DNA from: Calditrichota bacterium
Lineage (GTDB): Bacteria; Electryoneota; RPQS01
Direction of reading: 5' to 3'
Assembly (NCBI GenBank): GCA_020637395.1
Contig: JACJWA010000001.1
Location: 1,674,001 to 1,738,000 of the forward strand
Length of the DNA: 64,000 bases
The notes under the pieces were generated by a model. That model was not told the origin of the DNA and did not search any database. It saw only the letters and a list, made by a program, of their open reading frames with translations. Numbering within the stretch: position 1 is the first letter of the stretch; each line of letters begins with the position of its first letter. Shown here in pieces: positions 1 to 8,290 of the stretch. The position numbers were made by a program, and so were the translations under genes.

Positions 1-354
1 AACGCACGGAATCCCGAACGCATTGGGATCGTGATGATACGGACGTCCACCTTTTTCCCAATCCGCGACCGGAAAATCCGCGAGAGTCACCTCGTGCGTC
101 ATCTCTTGCAGTTTGAGCAACGTGACGGCTTTTTCAAAGAGTGGAAACCGCCGCGCGAGCACGAAGTGAATTTTTCGGCTGCGCGTTTTGTAGAGCCACG
201 ATGCCACCGGAAGCGACGCGATGAAGTCCCCCAGCTTGCCGCAATGCGTAACCGTGATCACTTCCGATGGAAACTCGCGGTCAGTCTCCTGCGCGCGGCG
301 CGCGTACTCGCGTCTGACGGAAGAAGGTCCAAACGGCCCGGCTAAGCTGCTCAT
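1..354 (-). CDS. Glycosyltransferase family 9-like protein, N-terminal part (runs off left edge)
   Basis: I translated this by hand from the minus strand. An ATG at 354 opens a frame with no stop to base 1, giving 118 residues. Residues 37-51 (THCGKLGDFIASLPV) match the N-terminal motif of family 9 glycosyltransferases (heptosyltransferase type), where a K-x-G-D-x-x-x-S-L-P loop starts the first Rossmann domain. Those enzymes transfer heptose or related sugars to lipopolysaccharide core at the inner face of the inner membrane. The ATG overlaps the stop of the upstream gene as ATGA, so the two are translationally coupled. The family call is fair; the sugar and acceptor cannot be told. The C-terminal domain lies outside the window. 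Confidence 0.6.
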   Translation of the reverse strand, partial: MSSLAGPFGPSSVRREYARRAQETDREFPSEVITVTHCGKLGDFIASLPVASWLYKTRSRKIHFVLARRFPLFEKAVTLLKLQEMTHEVTLADFPVADWEKGGRPYHHDPNAFGIPCV

Positions 355-920
355 GACTTCGTATTCACACCGATGGACTTGAGTGCTTTGATCACGGCTT
401 CGGCAACCGACGTTACGGAAATCGGACCGAGCACCTTGCTCTCGGGTGCATGTTTTCCGGCATCCACAATGAATGTGTCTTCAAAACACGGTTGAACAGC
501 CGAGCGAGAGTGCGCAATCACAACTTGCGGTTTGTCCAGCGCAGCCGCAGCAAGACGCCATGACGTGTCCATGCCAATCCAGAGCAGCGCTTCACCAATT
601 AGTGCCGCGCGCTGATCCGGAGCGTCTTTCACGAAATAGTCATTGGCTCGCCCAAGACGTTCGCATCCCGGGTCACCGACCTGAAGCGCGGCAATACCTA
701 TTGAATCCAAGTTTGCAATCAGGATCTCAAATCGCGGCGTCGGCCACTGTTCGCCATTCTCTGCCGGAGTGATGTCCAGCACCACGGTGCGTTCAGGCGA
801 GAGCTTTTTGGGCCAACGCGGTTTGGGCAACTTGCCCAGATCAAGTTTGGGCCGTCCGGTTTCGCTTGTGGTGACGTCCTGCCCAACCAGTTTTCGCAAA
901 ACGTCCGCTGTGTCCGGCAT
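351..920 (-). CDS. Short protein resembling the C-terminal half of a family 9 glycosyltransferase
   Basis: A protein of about 189 residues. The start is the ATG at 920, with AAGGA about 12 bases upstream; a TTG at 932 is the alternative. Its middle and end resemble the nucleotide-sugar domain of family 9 glycosyltransferases: a segment FEILIANLDSIGIAALQVG followed by IGMDTSWRLAAAALDKPQVVI, the usual position of the IGxDSGxxHLAAALGKP motif. The conserved G-P-x-H is replaced by S-W-R-L, so activity is doubtful. Family members are normally about 330-380 residues, so this is half length, and it sits directly upstream of a gene that begins with the N-terminal half motif. It lies 15 bases after sufC and overlaps the next gene by four bases. 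It could be a standalone half-domain partner or a decayed paralogue. Confidence 0.5.
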   Translation of the reverse strand: MPDTADVLRKLVGQDVTTSETGRPKLDLGKLPKPRWPKKLSPERTVVLDITPAENGEQWPTPRFEILIANLDSIGIAALQVGDPGCERLGRANDYFVKDAPDQRAALIGEALLWIGMDTSWRLAAAALDKPQVVIAHSRSAVQPCFEDTFIVDAGKHAPESKVLGPISVTSVAEAVIKALKSIGVNTKS

Positions 921-935
921 GCTCAAGGCCAATCC

Positions 936-1682
936 TTAGGCCGAAACCTCTTCTTTGATCCAGTCGTAGCCTTGATCTTCAAGCTGCAGCGCCAGAGACT
1001 TGTCGCCCGACTTCACGATACGACCATCCACAAGGATGTGCACAACATCCGGAACAATGTAGTTCAGGAGTCTTTGATAGTGTGTAATCACCAGCGCGCC
1101 GAAATTGGGACCGCGTAGACTGTTCACGCCTTGCGATACGATCTTCAGCGCGTCAATATCGAGGCCCGAATCCGTCTCGTCCATGATCGCAAGCTCAGGC
1201 TTCAGCATGCCCATCTGAAGGATTTCGTTGCGCTTCTTTTCGCCGCCGGAGAATCCTTCGTTCAGATAGCGCTTCGTGAACTCGGGACGAATGTCCAACA
1301 GCTCGAGCCACTTCTTAATCTCGGTATCGAATTCCTTGAAGCTCGGAGTCTGTCCGAATCGCTCCGTCATCGCCAGGCGCAGGAAGTTGTTCACGGACAC
1401 GCCGTAGATCTCCTGCGGATACTGAAACGCGAGAAAGATACCCTTCTTGGCGCGCTCATCAGGCTCCATCTCGAGCAGGCTCTCGCCCTTCCAGAGGATG
1501 TCCCCGCCCGTCACTTCATATTTCGGATGCCCCATGATCGCCGCGGACAACGTAGATTTGCCGCTGCCATTGGGACCCATGATCGCATGCACTTCACCGA
1601 TCGGAACTTCCAACGAAAGCCCGCGCAGAATCTCCTTACCTTCTACCGCTACGTGAAGGTCACGAATCTCAAGCTGATTCAC
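936..1682 (-). CDS. sufC: Fe-S cluster assembly ATPase SufC
   Basis: A 248-residue ABC ATPase, the usual SufC length. SufC energises the SufB-SufC-SufD scaffold that builds iron-sulfur clusters in the cytoplasm. Visible motifs are Walker A GPNGSGKST (36-44), Q-loop Gln87 in AFQYP, signature FSGGEKKR (144-151), Walker B LAIMDE (164-169) and switch His201 in VITHY. The FSGGEKKRNEILQM segment and the Walker B MDETDSGLD are typical of SufC. The start is a GTG at 1682 with a GAGGAG ribosome site. It follows an Rrf2/IscR-like regulator by 60 bases, so it is probably under Fe-S feedback control. Unusually, no sufB or sufD follows; two glycosyltransferase-like genes do. Confidence 0.95.
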   Translation of the reverse strand: MNQLEIRDLHVAVEGKEILRGLSLEVPIGEVHAIMGPNGSGKSTLSAAIMGHPKYEVTGGDILWKGESLLEMEPDERAKKGIFLAFQYPQEIYGVSVNNFLRLAMTERFGQTPSFKEFDTEIKKWLELLDIRPEFTKRYLNEGFSGGEKKRNEILQMGMLKPELAIMDETDSGLDIDALKIVSQGVNSLRGPNFGALVITHYQRLLNYIVPDVVHILVDGRIVKSGDKSLALQLEDQGYDWIKEEVSA

Positions 1683-1742
1683 AGCTTCTCCTCTTCTAAA
1701 TTCAAGTCACTTTCGTCCAATGTCATTTCCCCGGCAGGCAAG

Positions 1743-2219
1743 CTAACGGGTTTCAACCAGCTCCTTGCCCGGAGAACCGAAGACCGAGTTGAGAGGCGTG
1801 AACTGCTGTTGTTTCTCCATTTCCAGGAGATCCGCCAGAGTCCTCTCCCGGAAAAAGCCTCTCACCAATCCCTCCGCCTCTGACCACAGGTGCCGGACAG
1901 TGCACTCTTCCGAATGCAAGCAGCACGTCGGGTCAGATGTGCACTCATTAAAGGCGAGACTGCCCTCAAAGGCCTCAATGATCTGTAAGACGTTAATTTC
2001 GCTTGGCTTCTTGGCCAAGGCAATTCCGCCCCCCTTCCCCCGATGCGTCTCTAACAATCCCTCGGATGATAGATATGCCACGATCTTCGTCAAAAAGACA
2101 CGCGGAATGTGTTGTTGCTCGGCTATTTCACGAGTAACAAACGTTTTACCTTCGTCATACCCGCGTGCGACGTACATCAGCATGCGAAGTGCGTAGTCGG
2201 CCTGTAATGATATTAGCAT
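1743..2219 (-). CDS. Rrf2/IscR-family transcriptional regulator
   Basis: A 158-residue protein starting MLISLQADYALRMLMYVA, the hallmark opening of Rrf2 regulators; I chose the ATG at 2219 over the longer open frame for this reason and for its AAGGGAA upstream. An N-terminal winged helix-turn-helix (about 10-75) is followed by a cysteine cluster C93, C99/C100, C106. This matches the spacing of the [2Fe-2S] ligands of IscR (Cys92, Cys98, Cys104) closely. The likely role is sensing iron-sulfur status and controlling the downstream sufC, perhaps also itself through palindromes over its promoter. Which cluster, if any, it binds is inference. Confidence 0.9.
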   Translation of the reverse strand: MLISLQADYALRMLMYVARGYDEGKTFVTREIAEQQHIPRVFLTKIVAYLSSEGLLETHRGKGGGIALAKKPSEINVLQIIEAFEGSLAFNECTSDPTCCLHSEECTVRHLWSEAEGLVRGFFRERTLADLLEMEKQQQFTPLNSVFGSPGKELVETR

Positions 2220-2249
2220 GGGTTTTCCCTTAACCTGACTATGGCAGTC

Positions 2250-2270
2250 ATATTCGAATATACAGTATAT
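2250..2270 (-). promoter_or_regulatory. Candidate operator: two abutting palindromes over the Rrf2 promoter
   Basis: ATATTCGAATAT (2250-2261) is a perfect 12-base palindrome. It overlaps a second, ATATAC-A-GTATAT (2258-2270). Both cover or touch the predicted -10 box of the Rrf2-family gene, which fits autoregulation. The A/T-rich nature makes chance palindromes possible. Confidence 0.4.
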
Positions 2271-2285
2271 GAGCGGGCATGTCAA
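2257..2285 (-). promoter_or_regulatory. Sigma70-type promoter of the Rrf2-sufC operon
   Basis: On the minus strand, TTGACA (2285-2280) and TATATT (2262-2257) are separated by exactly 17 bases, 38 bases before the regulator start codon. Near-consensus by eye. Confidence 0.65.
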
Positions 2286-2350
2286 GTGCCTTTTTGTACA
2301 ACCGTTTCGACGTAAGTTTGTGAAATTTTGCGCGAGAATCAAGCGTTGAC

Positions 2351-2379
2351 TTGATAATTTGGAGAGGCATTGCTACTTT
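2351..2379 (+). promoter_or_regulatory. Predicted promoter of the TPP-riboswitch operon
   Basis: TTGATA (2351-2356) and TACTTT (2374-2379) with a 17-base spacer lie just upstream of the riboswitch aptamer, so transcription would start close to its 5' end. Moderate match. Confidence 0.45.
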
Positions 2380-2389
2380 TGTGGTGTAG

Positions 2390-2485
2390 CCGTAGGGGTG
2401 GTCGCACGGGGTTTTGCCCGCAAGCGGCCTGAGAGAGTCCCTCGAACCTGAACCGGATAATGCCGGCGGAGGAAACGGTGCGGTC
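2390..2485 (+). promoter_or_regulatory. TPP riboswitch (THI element)
   Basis: The conserved thi-box pieces appear in order: an opening GTAGGGGTG, CTGAGAGAG around 2429-2437, then ACCTGAACCGGATAATGCC and GGCGGAGGAA (2446-2474). In the known aptamer these bind the pyrimidine and pyrophosphate of thiamin pyrophosphate. It sits directly ahead of an intrinsic terminator and a transporter operon, so TPP binding is expected to stop transcription. Confidence 0.95.
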
Positions 2486-2527
2486 ACTTGAGGGGGCCGA
2501 AAAGAACAGACTCCTCGTTGTGCAGGG

Positions 2528-2562
2528 CCGCAGCCGTCGTTAGAATGGCTGCGGTCTTTTTC
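2528..2562 (+). terminator. Riboswitch-controlled intrinsic terminator
   Basis: CCGCAGCC (2528-2535), an 11-base loop and GGCTGCGG (2547-2554) form a perfect 8-pair stem followed by TCTTTTTC. It lies between the TPP aptamer and the ribosome site of the receptor gene, the normal arrangement of a transcription-attenuating expression platform. Confidence 0.85.
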
Positions 2563-2579
2563 ATTCTTGGAGGTTGGAG

Positions 2580-5045
2580 ATGTTTCGCTTGCTTGGTTTG
2601 CTGCTCTTGGTTTCACAGGTCTGGGCCGGGTCCGCCCTGACCGGAATTGTCACTGATTGGTCCAACGGACGCGCGCTGGAAGGCGTGATTGTGGAAGTTG
2701 ACTTTGACACTCTGGCGGTCACGGACCGCTACGGAAGGTACCTGACTGCCACGATTGACAAAGAGAGTGTCGTCGTGAAGTTCTCGCACAAAGGGTACGT
2801 GCCATACTCTGCTGTGCTGGTTCCGGCTGACGCGGATATGACGGAGTTTAACGTTGAACTTAAGCCGTATGTACCCGGCACGGCGTCCGAAGAGAGTTTC
2901 CGTGATGCTCCCAAGTACAAGCTCGATGATGTCACGGTGACGACGACGCGCGCGACTTCCGACTATCCCGTGACTTTCACAAATGTCGGGACCGAGAAGA
3001 TTGACCGGACAAGCTTTGGTCAGGACTTGCCTCAGCTCTTCACTCAGCTTCCAAGCGTCAATACCTACTCTGACGGCGGAAACGGATTCGGATACTCCTA
3101 TCTGCGCATGAGAGGGTTCAGTCAAAATCGCGTCGGGGTGTATCTGAACGGCATTCCCTTGAATGATGCGGAGTCGCACGAAGTGTTTTGGATAGACCTT
3201 CCGGATTTTGCGGAAGACGTGCAAGACCTTCAAGTGCAGCGCGGCGTCGGAAGCTCGCTCTATGGAGCGTCGTCGTTAGGCGGCTCGATCAATCTTGTCA
3301 CCAAGATTCCGGGGCTGGGGGACCGTCCCAAGCTGCGAGCCGAAACGATGTACGGCACATGGAACACGCGGCGCGCATCACTTCAATATTCATCTGGACG
3401 AGTCGCCGACCGGTTCGGTTTTGCGGGCCGCTTGACCCGCATGGAGTCTGACGGATATCGTTTCGGTTCGTGGGTTAAGATGTGGAGTTATTATCTCGCG
3501 GCGTCGCGTTTCTCCGGCCGACACACCACGCGAATTCTCTTCTACGGAGGGCCGGAAGACACGCATTTGGCTTATGAGGGCGTGTCGAAAGAATATCTGC
3601 ACGGCGAAATCAGCGGCAACAAAGATCATGATCGGCGTTTCAATCCGTTCATGTATCCGGGAGAGATTGACCACTTTTTTCAGCCGCATTATGAATTGCA
3701 CGACACGTGGCGACTGCGGGATGATTTGACTTGGGACAACTCACTCTACGTGTTTCGCGGGGACGGCTACTACGATCAGTTTCGTACGGATCAGGATCTC
3801 TCGCAGTACTTCTACTCGGTCGCGCCTGAATCTCTCGTTGCCGACATCTTGCGGCGCCGAAACATCGCTGAGACGGACGGCGGATGGGTGCCCCGACTCA
3901 CATGGAAACATGCGCGCGGGCAAAGTGTATTGGGCGGCGAAGTTCGCCTGCACTCCGCCCGGCACGAAGGAACGGTGCAATGGGCGTCGCAATTGCCGGC
4001 GGGAGTCCGTCCCGACGATCACTACTATGACTACAAGGTCGCGAAGCAGATGTTTGCGGGCTACTTGCACAATCTCTACAAGGTATCCGATCCATTGCGC
4101 GTGATGCTGGACTTGCAGGTGAAGACTCAGCGCTACGAAATGAGCGATGATCAGCTGTTCGGAGTGACTCTTGAGAAGACGTTTTCGGCGTTTTCACCGA
4201 GGATTGGAGCAAACTACACGGTGCACGGTGGCGATGGGTCGCGCGGCATGCCGCTCACGCTTGTTTATGCAAACGTCTCTCTGGCACAAAGAGAGCCTGC
4301 GTTTCGCGATCTTTACAATGCGCAGGACTATTACTCCTCCCCGCTGATCGCGACGGACCGATTTGCAAATGGAGTGAATGGCGGCGAGTACATCGGACAT
4401 TCGCTCACGGATGAGAAGCTGACCAACTTCGAGGCCGGAGCCATCGCCCAGTGGCGAACCGCGCACCTCGGAGTCAACTACTACCTTATGGAACTGCGTG
4501 ATGCAATCGTCACGGACAATGGACAGCTTGACGACTTGGGAAATCTACTTTCGGCCAATGCGGATAAAGTCAGACATCAGGGAATCGAGTTTGTCGGCGG
4601 ATTGACTCCCGTAACGTGGCTCACACTTTCGGGAAATCTCGCGTCAACCGCTCACCGGTTTGTAAAATACTCTGAAGTGGACTGGAACACCTTTGAGTTG
4701 ACCGCACGCGACGGAAATCGCATCGGGCAGGATCCGTTCTATCTGGCGAACTTCCAGCTTGACGCCGAGCGCGGAAACTTCTTCGGAGGGATCGGCGCGC
4801 GCTTCGTCGGCCCGCAGTATGCGGACAACAGCGAGGAGGAATCCACCAAGCTCGACGCCTATTCGCTTGTTCATCTCGATTTGGGCTACCGCTTGCGGAA
4901 TCTGCCGGGCAATATTCCATTGGCAGAACTGCGCCTGCGCGTGAACAATTTGCTTGACACCGAATACGAATCCGTCGGCTATGGTCCGAGCTACATTGTC
5001 GGCGCACCGAGAGCACTGTACACAACCTTGGCGGTCGAGCTTTGA
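2580..5045 (+). CDS. TonB-dependent outer-membrane receptor, TPP-regulated (predicted thiamin or precursor uptake)
   Basis: An 821-residue protein. I chose the ATG at 2580 because GGAGG lies six bases upstream; an in-frame TTG at 2574 is less likely. A signal peptide (about 1-18, ending VWAGS) is followed by a carboxypeptidase-regulatory-like beta domain (LTGIVTDWSNGRALEGVIV), then a plug domain with LRMRGFSQNRVGVYLNGIPLND and QRGVGSSLYGASSLGGSIN. A long 22-strand-type barrel ends in an aromatic/hydrophobic last strand (ALYTTLAVEL). It is an energised importer in the outer membrane. The thiamin assignment is inferred from the TPP riboswitch directly upstream and the co-transcribed symporter. 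The substrate could also be a pyrimidine or thiazole precursor. Confidence 0.88.
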   Translation: MFRLLGLLLLVSQVWAGSALTGIVTDWSNGRALEGVIVEVDFDTLAVTDRYGRYLTATIDKESVVVKFSHKGYVPYSAVLVPADADMTEFNVELKPYVPGTASEESFRDAPKYKLDDVTVTTTRATSDYPVTFTNVGTEKIDRTSFGQDLPQLFTQLPSVNTYSDGGNGFGYSYLRMRGFSQNRVGVYLNGIPLNDAESHEVFWIDLPDFAEDVQDLQVQRGVGSSLYGASSLGGSINLVTKIPGLGDRPKLRAETMYGTWNTRRASLQYSSGRVADRFGFAGRLTRMESDGYRFGSWVKMWSYYLAASRFSGRHTTRILFYGGPEDTHLAYEGVSKEYLHGEISGNKDHDRRFNPFMYPGEIDHFFQPHYELHDTWRLRDDLTWDNSLYVFRGDGYYDQFRTDQDLSQYFYSVAPESLVADILRRRNIAETDGGWVPRLTWKHARGQSVLGGEVRLHSARHEGTVQWASQLPAGVRPDDHYYDYKVAKQMFAGYLHNLYKVSDPLRVMLDLQVKTQRYEMSDDQLFGVTLEKTFSAFSPRIGANYTVHGGDGSRGMPLTLVYANVSLAQREPAFRDLYNAQDYYSSPLIATDRFANGVNGGEYIGHSLTDEKLTNFEAGAIAQWRTAHLGVNYYLMELRDAIVTDNGQLDDLGNLLSANADKVRHQGIEFVGGLTPVTWLTLSGNLASTAHRFVKYSEVDWNTFELTARDGNRIGQDPFYLANFQLDAERGNFFGGIGARFVGPQYADNSEEESTKLDAYSLVHLDLGYRLRNLPGNIPLAELRLRVNNLLDTEYESVGYGPSYIVGAPRALYTTLAVEL

Positions 5046-6439
5046 TGACCGAGTCCGGACTTGCTCACGCGTCAACTCTCGACCTGACGATTGTTGCGGT
5101 TTCAGTTCTCGCCGTGTTCGCACTGGGAGTATGGAAGCCGTCCGGCACGTTTGGCGACTATCTGATCGCCGGACGAAAACTGTCCGCGCCGGCCTTCATG
5201 ATGTCGCTGGTGACGTCGTGGTACGGCGGCATTCTTGGCGTCAGCGAGTACTCCTACCTCTATGGACTCTCCAACTGGTTCGTGTTCGGAGTCCCGTACT
5301 ATCTCTATGCCTTACTCTTCGCGCTGTTTCTGGCGAAGCGAGCGCGCCATTCCGAGCTGTTATCGCTTCCTGACCGGTTTGCTTCGGCCTACGGAGAGCG
5401 CGCGGCAAAGCTGTGCGGCGGCATCATCTTTCTGACCACGATGCCCGCGGCGTATCTGCTGATGCTGGGCAAACTGCTGCAATGGATGTTCGGCTGGTCG
5501 TATCCTGTATCGTTGCTCGTTGGAACCGCCGCCAGCACGCTGTATCTCTTTCGCGGTGGACTGCGCAGCGTCGTACGCACCGACATGCTGCAGTTCCTTC
5601 TGATGTATGCGGGGTTCGCGGTGATGATCGTCGCACTTTTCTTGCAGTACGGCGGGTTGTCGTTCATTCAGGCTAATGCACCTCGCGAGCTTCTGACTCC
5701 CACCGGCGGTCAGACGATTGGAGCGGTCCTGGTCTGGTACTTCATCGCGTCCACGGCCTTGATCGAACCACTGTTCTATGAACGAGCATTTGCCGCGAAA
5801 TCCGAGCGAATTGTACTTCCGGGAATGCTCGCGGCGATCTTTTTTTGGGCCGTTTTTGATTTTATGACCACTTCTGCGGGCCTCTATGCGCGTGTGCTGT
5901 TGGGCAACATAGACTCGCCAATTTTCGCGTTCCCCGAGCTTGCATCGAGAGTCCTGCCCGCGGGGCTCTTCGGATTGTTTCTCGCCGCGTTGATTGCCAC
6001 CGTGGCATCTTCGATTGACAGCTATATGTTTCTTGCCGGAGCGGCGCTGGGCCGGGATGTGTTGGGACGCAGAAAGGATGCAGGCGAACGAGAGTTGCAG
6101 AAACTGGTCAAGATCGGATCCGTCGTCGCCGCGCTGTTGGCATTTGCGCTTGCGTTGTTTTCAGAGTCCGTGATCACGCTGTGGCACGCGATCGGTTCCA
6201 TTGCCGCACCCGCGCTGCTGCTTCCTGCGCTCTTCGCGTGGTTCAGTTCCTCACCGCCGCGACCTGCAACGACTCTCTTCTCCATGCTGGGAGCCGGCTC
6301 GCTCGCTCTAATGTGGAGACTTTCTTCATTCTGGACCGCGGATGGAAGCTACTGGATCGGAATTGAGCCCATCTATGTCGGACTTGTCGCGAGTGCGTTG
6401 ATCATCTTTGCCGGATCAATGGTGGAGAAAAGAACATAG
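5045..6439 (+). CDS. Sodium:solute symporter family protein, predicted thiamin/precursor transporter (ThiV-like role)
   Basis: A 464-residue SSS-family permease with about 12-13 hydrophobic segments. Family features include the GRKLSAPAFMMSLVTSW opening, GGLRSVVRTDMLQ (matching the GG..xxTDxxQ signature) and ATVASSIDSYMFLAGAALGRDV. The start ATG shares its A with the receptor stop codon (TGATG), so the two are co-translated. SSS members under TPP riboswitches have been described as ThiV. By analogy this would carry thiamin or a precursor across the inner membrane after TonB-dependent entry. The family is certain; the substrate rests on regulation and neighbours. Confidence 0.85.
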   Translation: MTESGLAHASTLDLTIVAVSVLAVFALGVWKPSGTFGDYLIAGRKLSAPAFMMSLVTSWYGGILGVSEYSYLYGLSNWFVFGVPYYLYALLFALFLAKRARHSELLSLPDRFASAYGERAAKLCGGIIFLTTMPAAYLLMLGKLLQWMFGWSYPVSLLVGTAASTLYLFRGGLRSVVRTDMLQFLLMYAGFAVMIVALFLQYGGLSFIQANAPRELLTPTGGQTIGAVLVWYFIASTALIEPLFYERAFAAKSERIVLPGMLAAIFFWAVFDFMTTSAGLYARVLLGNIDSPIFAFPELASRVLPAGLFGLFLAALIATVASSIDSYMFLAGAALGRDVLGRRKDAGERELQKLVKIGSVVAALLAFALALFSESVITLWHAIGSIAAPALLLPALFAWFSSSPPRPATTLFSMLGAGSLALMWRLSSFWTADGSYWIGIEPIYVGLVASALIIFAGSMVEKRT

Positions 6440-6467
6440 TCGGAAATGACTTGCCGTTTGAAAATGC

Positions 6468-6494
6468 AAAACCCGCCGAAAACTCGGCGGGTTT
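6468..6494. terminator. Bidirectional intrinsic terminator between convergent genes
   Basis: ACCCGCCGA-AAAC-TCGGCGGGT (6471-6492) is flanked by A-rich sequence on the left and TTTGCTCTTT on the right. It can end the symporter operon on the plus strand and the lipoprotein operon on the minus strand. Confidence 0.85.
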
Positions 6495-6519
6495 GCTCTT
6501 TCGTGGCTGGTCCCTCTCG

Positions 6520-8280
6520 TCAGGATCCCAAGCCTGCAAGCATTCGTGGCATTAGGACATCAAACAATTCTTCTACTTGCGACTGATTGCAGAAATACAG
6601 CGGAATTCCGAATACTGCCGCGCGGAAGCTCAAGTCGTAAACGTATGCGACCACTTCGTTCTCCAGCAAATAGCCTTCTGTCCGCGTCGTCAGCCGCCCT
6701 ATGACCTGGCACTCTCCGCGTGGAACAAACGTCCACACTCGAGTGATCGAACCTTGCCAGTTGGGCAAGACCTTCGTCGGATCAATCTGCACCGAAGGAT
6801 AGCCATTGTAACCGACAAATCCTGTGCCCTCGGCTCCAAGATTTGGATTGGCACCGGGATCGCGATGACCAGAAAAGGCGCGCATGTAGGAATAGCCGAA
6901 GTCCGACTCCGCAAACTCAATCTCGGAGTCCAGTGAAAACGCGTTAAAGAGATCACGTCCACTGAAAATCACGCGGCCACCACGCTGCATGAACTCGGAC
7001 AGGATGCGGCGGTTGTCATCCAGCAACTGTTCCGTTCTGTCCTCCGCATGCCAGATCACCAGCCCGATATTCGATACATCAAGCGGCGTCACATAAGCAT
7101 TCGGCAGCCGCTCTGTCAAATCCACATTCCGAACCTTGTAGCCTTCCACAAGAGCTGCGTAGAACTCGTCCACCTGAGCGTCCGTTGGCAGAGTCGGAGC
7201 ACCTGAACCATTCAAGGTTTCGTCCACCACCAGCACGCTGTCCGAAAGCTGCTGCTGCACAAGCGTCGCAAAGAATGTCGCCGTGTCCGAGATTGCGCCC
7301 GCAACGTCACGAGCTATGAACTTGTATTCGTGCGCACCCAGCGGAAGATCCGTTTCCGTGAGTTCCGGAAGTTCCTGCCAATCGCTCCAATCGTTCCCAC
7401 CCCTGGCCACACGATACGAATGAATCAGCCCACGGTACGACGTAGCGGCCGCCGAGAACGATATGATCATTTCCGAGTTGTTTCTCCGAAAGATCGAACC
7501 GTCCGGATAGAGGCTGTCCGACGCGGAACCGGAATTGTAGCGGGCACTGACGACTCCCATCACCGGACGGTTGCCCAAAACAACATTCACCGTCCGCGAG
7601 ATCACGGGTGACAACGCAAATCCGGAGTCACGGCAGCGCGCATGAATCGTATGCTGGCCTTCAGTCAGTTCCAAATTGGAAATCACCACGGTTCCGGCCG
7701 GGAGTTCGCCAAGCGCAAGGTCTGCAAAAACGAATACTGAGTCGTCAGACCACGCACTCCAACTCGTGGTGTCATCTATGCTCACCACAAACTCGATCCC
7801 GGAGCGATTTGAATCCTCGGACTCAAGCTTGATCTGAAATCCCTGGCCGACATTCGAATTGGGCAGCACCGTATTCGAGCTGGAAAACAGACACGTCGGT
7901 GCCGTGTTGATCGTTTGGAATTGTACGGCAGGCGGCGTGGCGTCCATGTTGCCGTCGTCGTCCACGGACTGCACGCTGAAGGTGTGAGGCACCGCTTCGC
8001 CGCTGGAGGGCGATGCAAACGAGATCGTGCTGTCCGTGCGCTCGGTGTAAGCCACCAAATTGCCGTCAATATACATGTTGAATCCAACCACTTCGCCGTC
8101 GCTGTCATTGCCTTTCCAGCGCAGCGTCTGGTAGTGATTCACCGTGGTGCCGCTCTGCGGCGCTGACGTGATTTCCGTAGTCGGACCAACTTCCGGCAAA
8201 GGCGAACCTGGATCCGAGACCTCGCACGAGGACAGCAGCAGAGCGAGCAGGATGGTAGAGTATGCTAATATATGTCGCAT
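6520..8280 (-). CDS. Large lipoprotein with Ig/fibronectin-like repeats, unknown function
   Basis: 586 residues from the ATG at 8280 (AAGGGG upstream). I preferred this to the longer frame because it gives a lipoprotein signal peptide, MRHILAYSTILLALLLSSC, with lipobox Cys19. The mature part has two or three beta-sandwich-like segments typical of surface proteins (for example TTEITSAPQSGTTVNHYQTL with a DSDGEVVGFNMYIDG strand). A C-terminal region of about 200 residues contains LVIWHAEDRTEQLLDDNRR and GGRVIFSGRDLFNAF and resembles a Rossmann-like glutamine-amidotransferase-fold domain, without a catalytic Cys that I can identify. It is the last gene of a five-gene envelope operon, 10 bases after the PorV-like gene. 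A role in a surface complex with that barrel is inference. Confidence 0.75.
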   Translation of the reverse strand: MRHILAYSTILLALLLSSCEVSDPGSPLPEVGPTTEITSAPQSGTTVNHYQTLRWKGNDSDGEVVGFNMYIDGNLVAYTERTDSTISFASPSSGEAVPHTFSVQSVDDDGNMDATPPAVQFQTINTAPTCLFSSSNTVLPNSNVGQGFQIKLESEDSNRSGIEFVVSIDDTTSWSAWSDDSVFVFADLALGELPAGTVVISNLELTEGQHTIHARCRDSGFALSPVISRTVNVVLGNRPVMGVVSARYNSGSASDSLYPDGSIFRRNNSEMIISFSAAATSYRGLIHSYRVARGGNDWSDWQELPELTETDLPLGAHEYKFIARDVAGAISDTATFFATLVQQQLSDSVLVVDETLNGSGAPTLPTDAQVDEFYAALVEGYKVRNVDLTERLPNAYVTPLDVSNIGLVIWHAEDRTEQLLDDNRRILSEFMQRGGRVIFSGRDLFNAFSLDSEIEFAESDFGYSYMRAFSGHRDPGANPNLGAEGTGFVGYNGYPSVQIDPTKVLPNWQGSITRVWTFVPRGECQVIGRLTTRTEGYLLENEVVAYVYDLSFRAAVFGIPLYFCNQSQVEELFDVLMPRMLAGLGS

Positions 8281-8290
8281 GTCACGCCCC

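Noticed and set aside
31..345. 104-residue plus-strand open frame at the left edge
   Set aside because: The minus strand over the same bases encodes the glycosyltransferase-9 motif KLGDFIASLP in a frame coupled to the upstream gene, so the plus frame is a shadow.
2362..2374. GAGAGGCATTGCT near the thiamin promoter also occurs at about 25590 upstream of another gene
   Set aside because: A 13-base match is expected tens of times by chance in a 64 kb self-comparison, and the surrounding bases differ.
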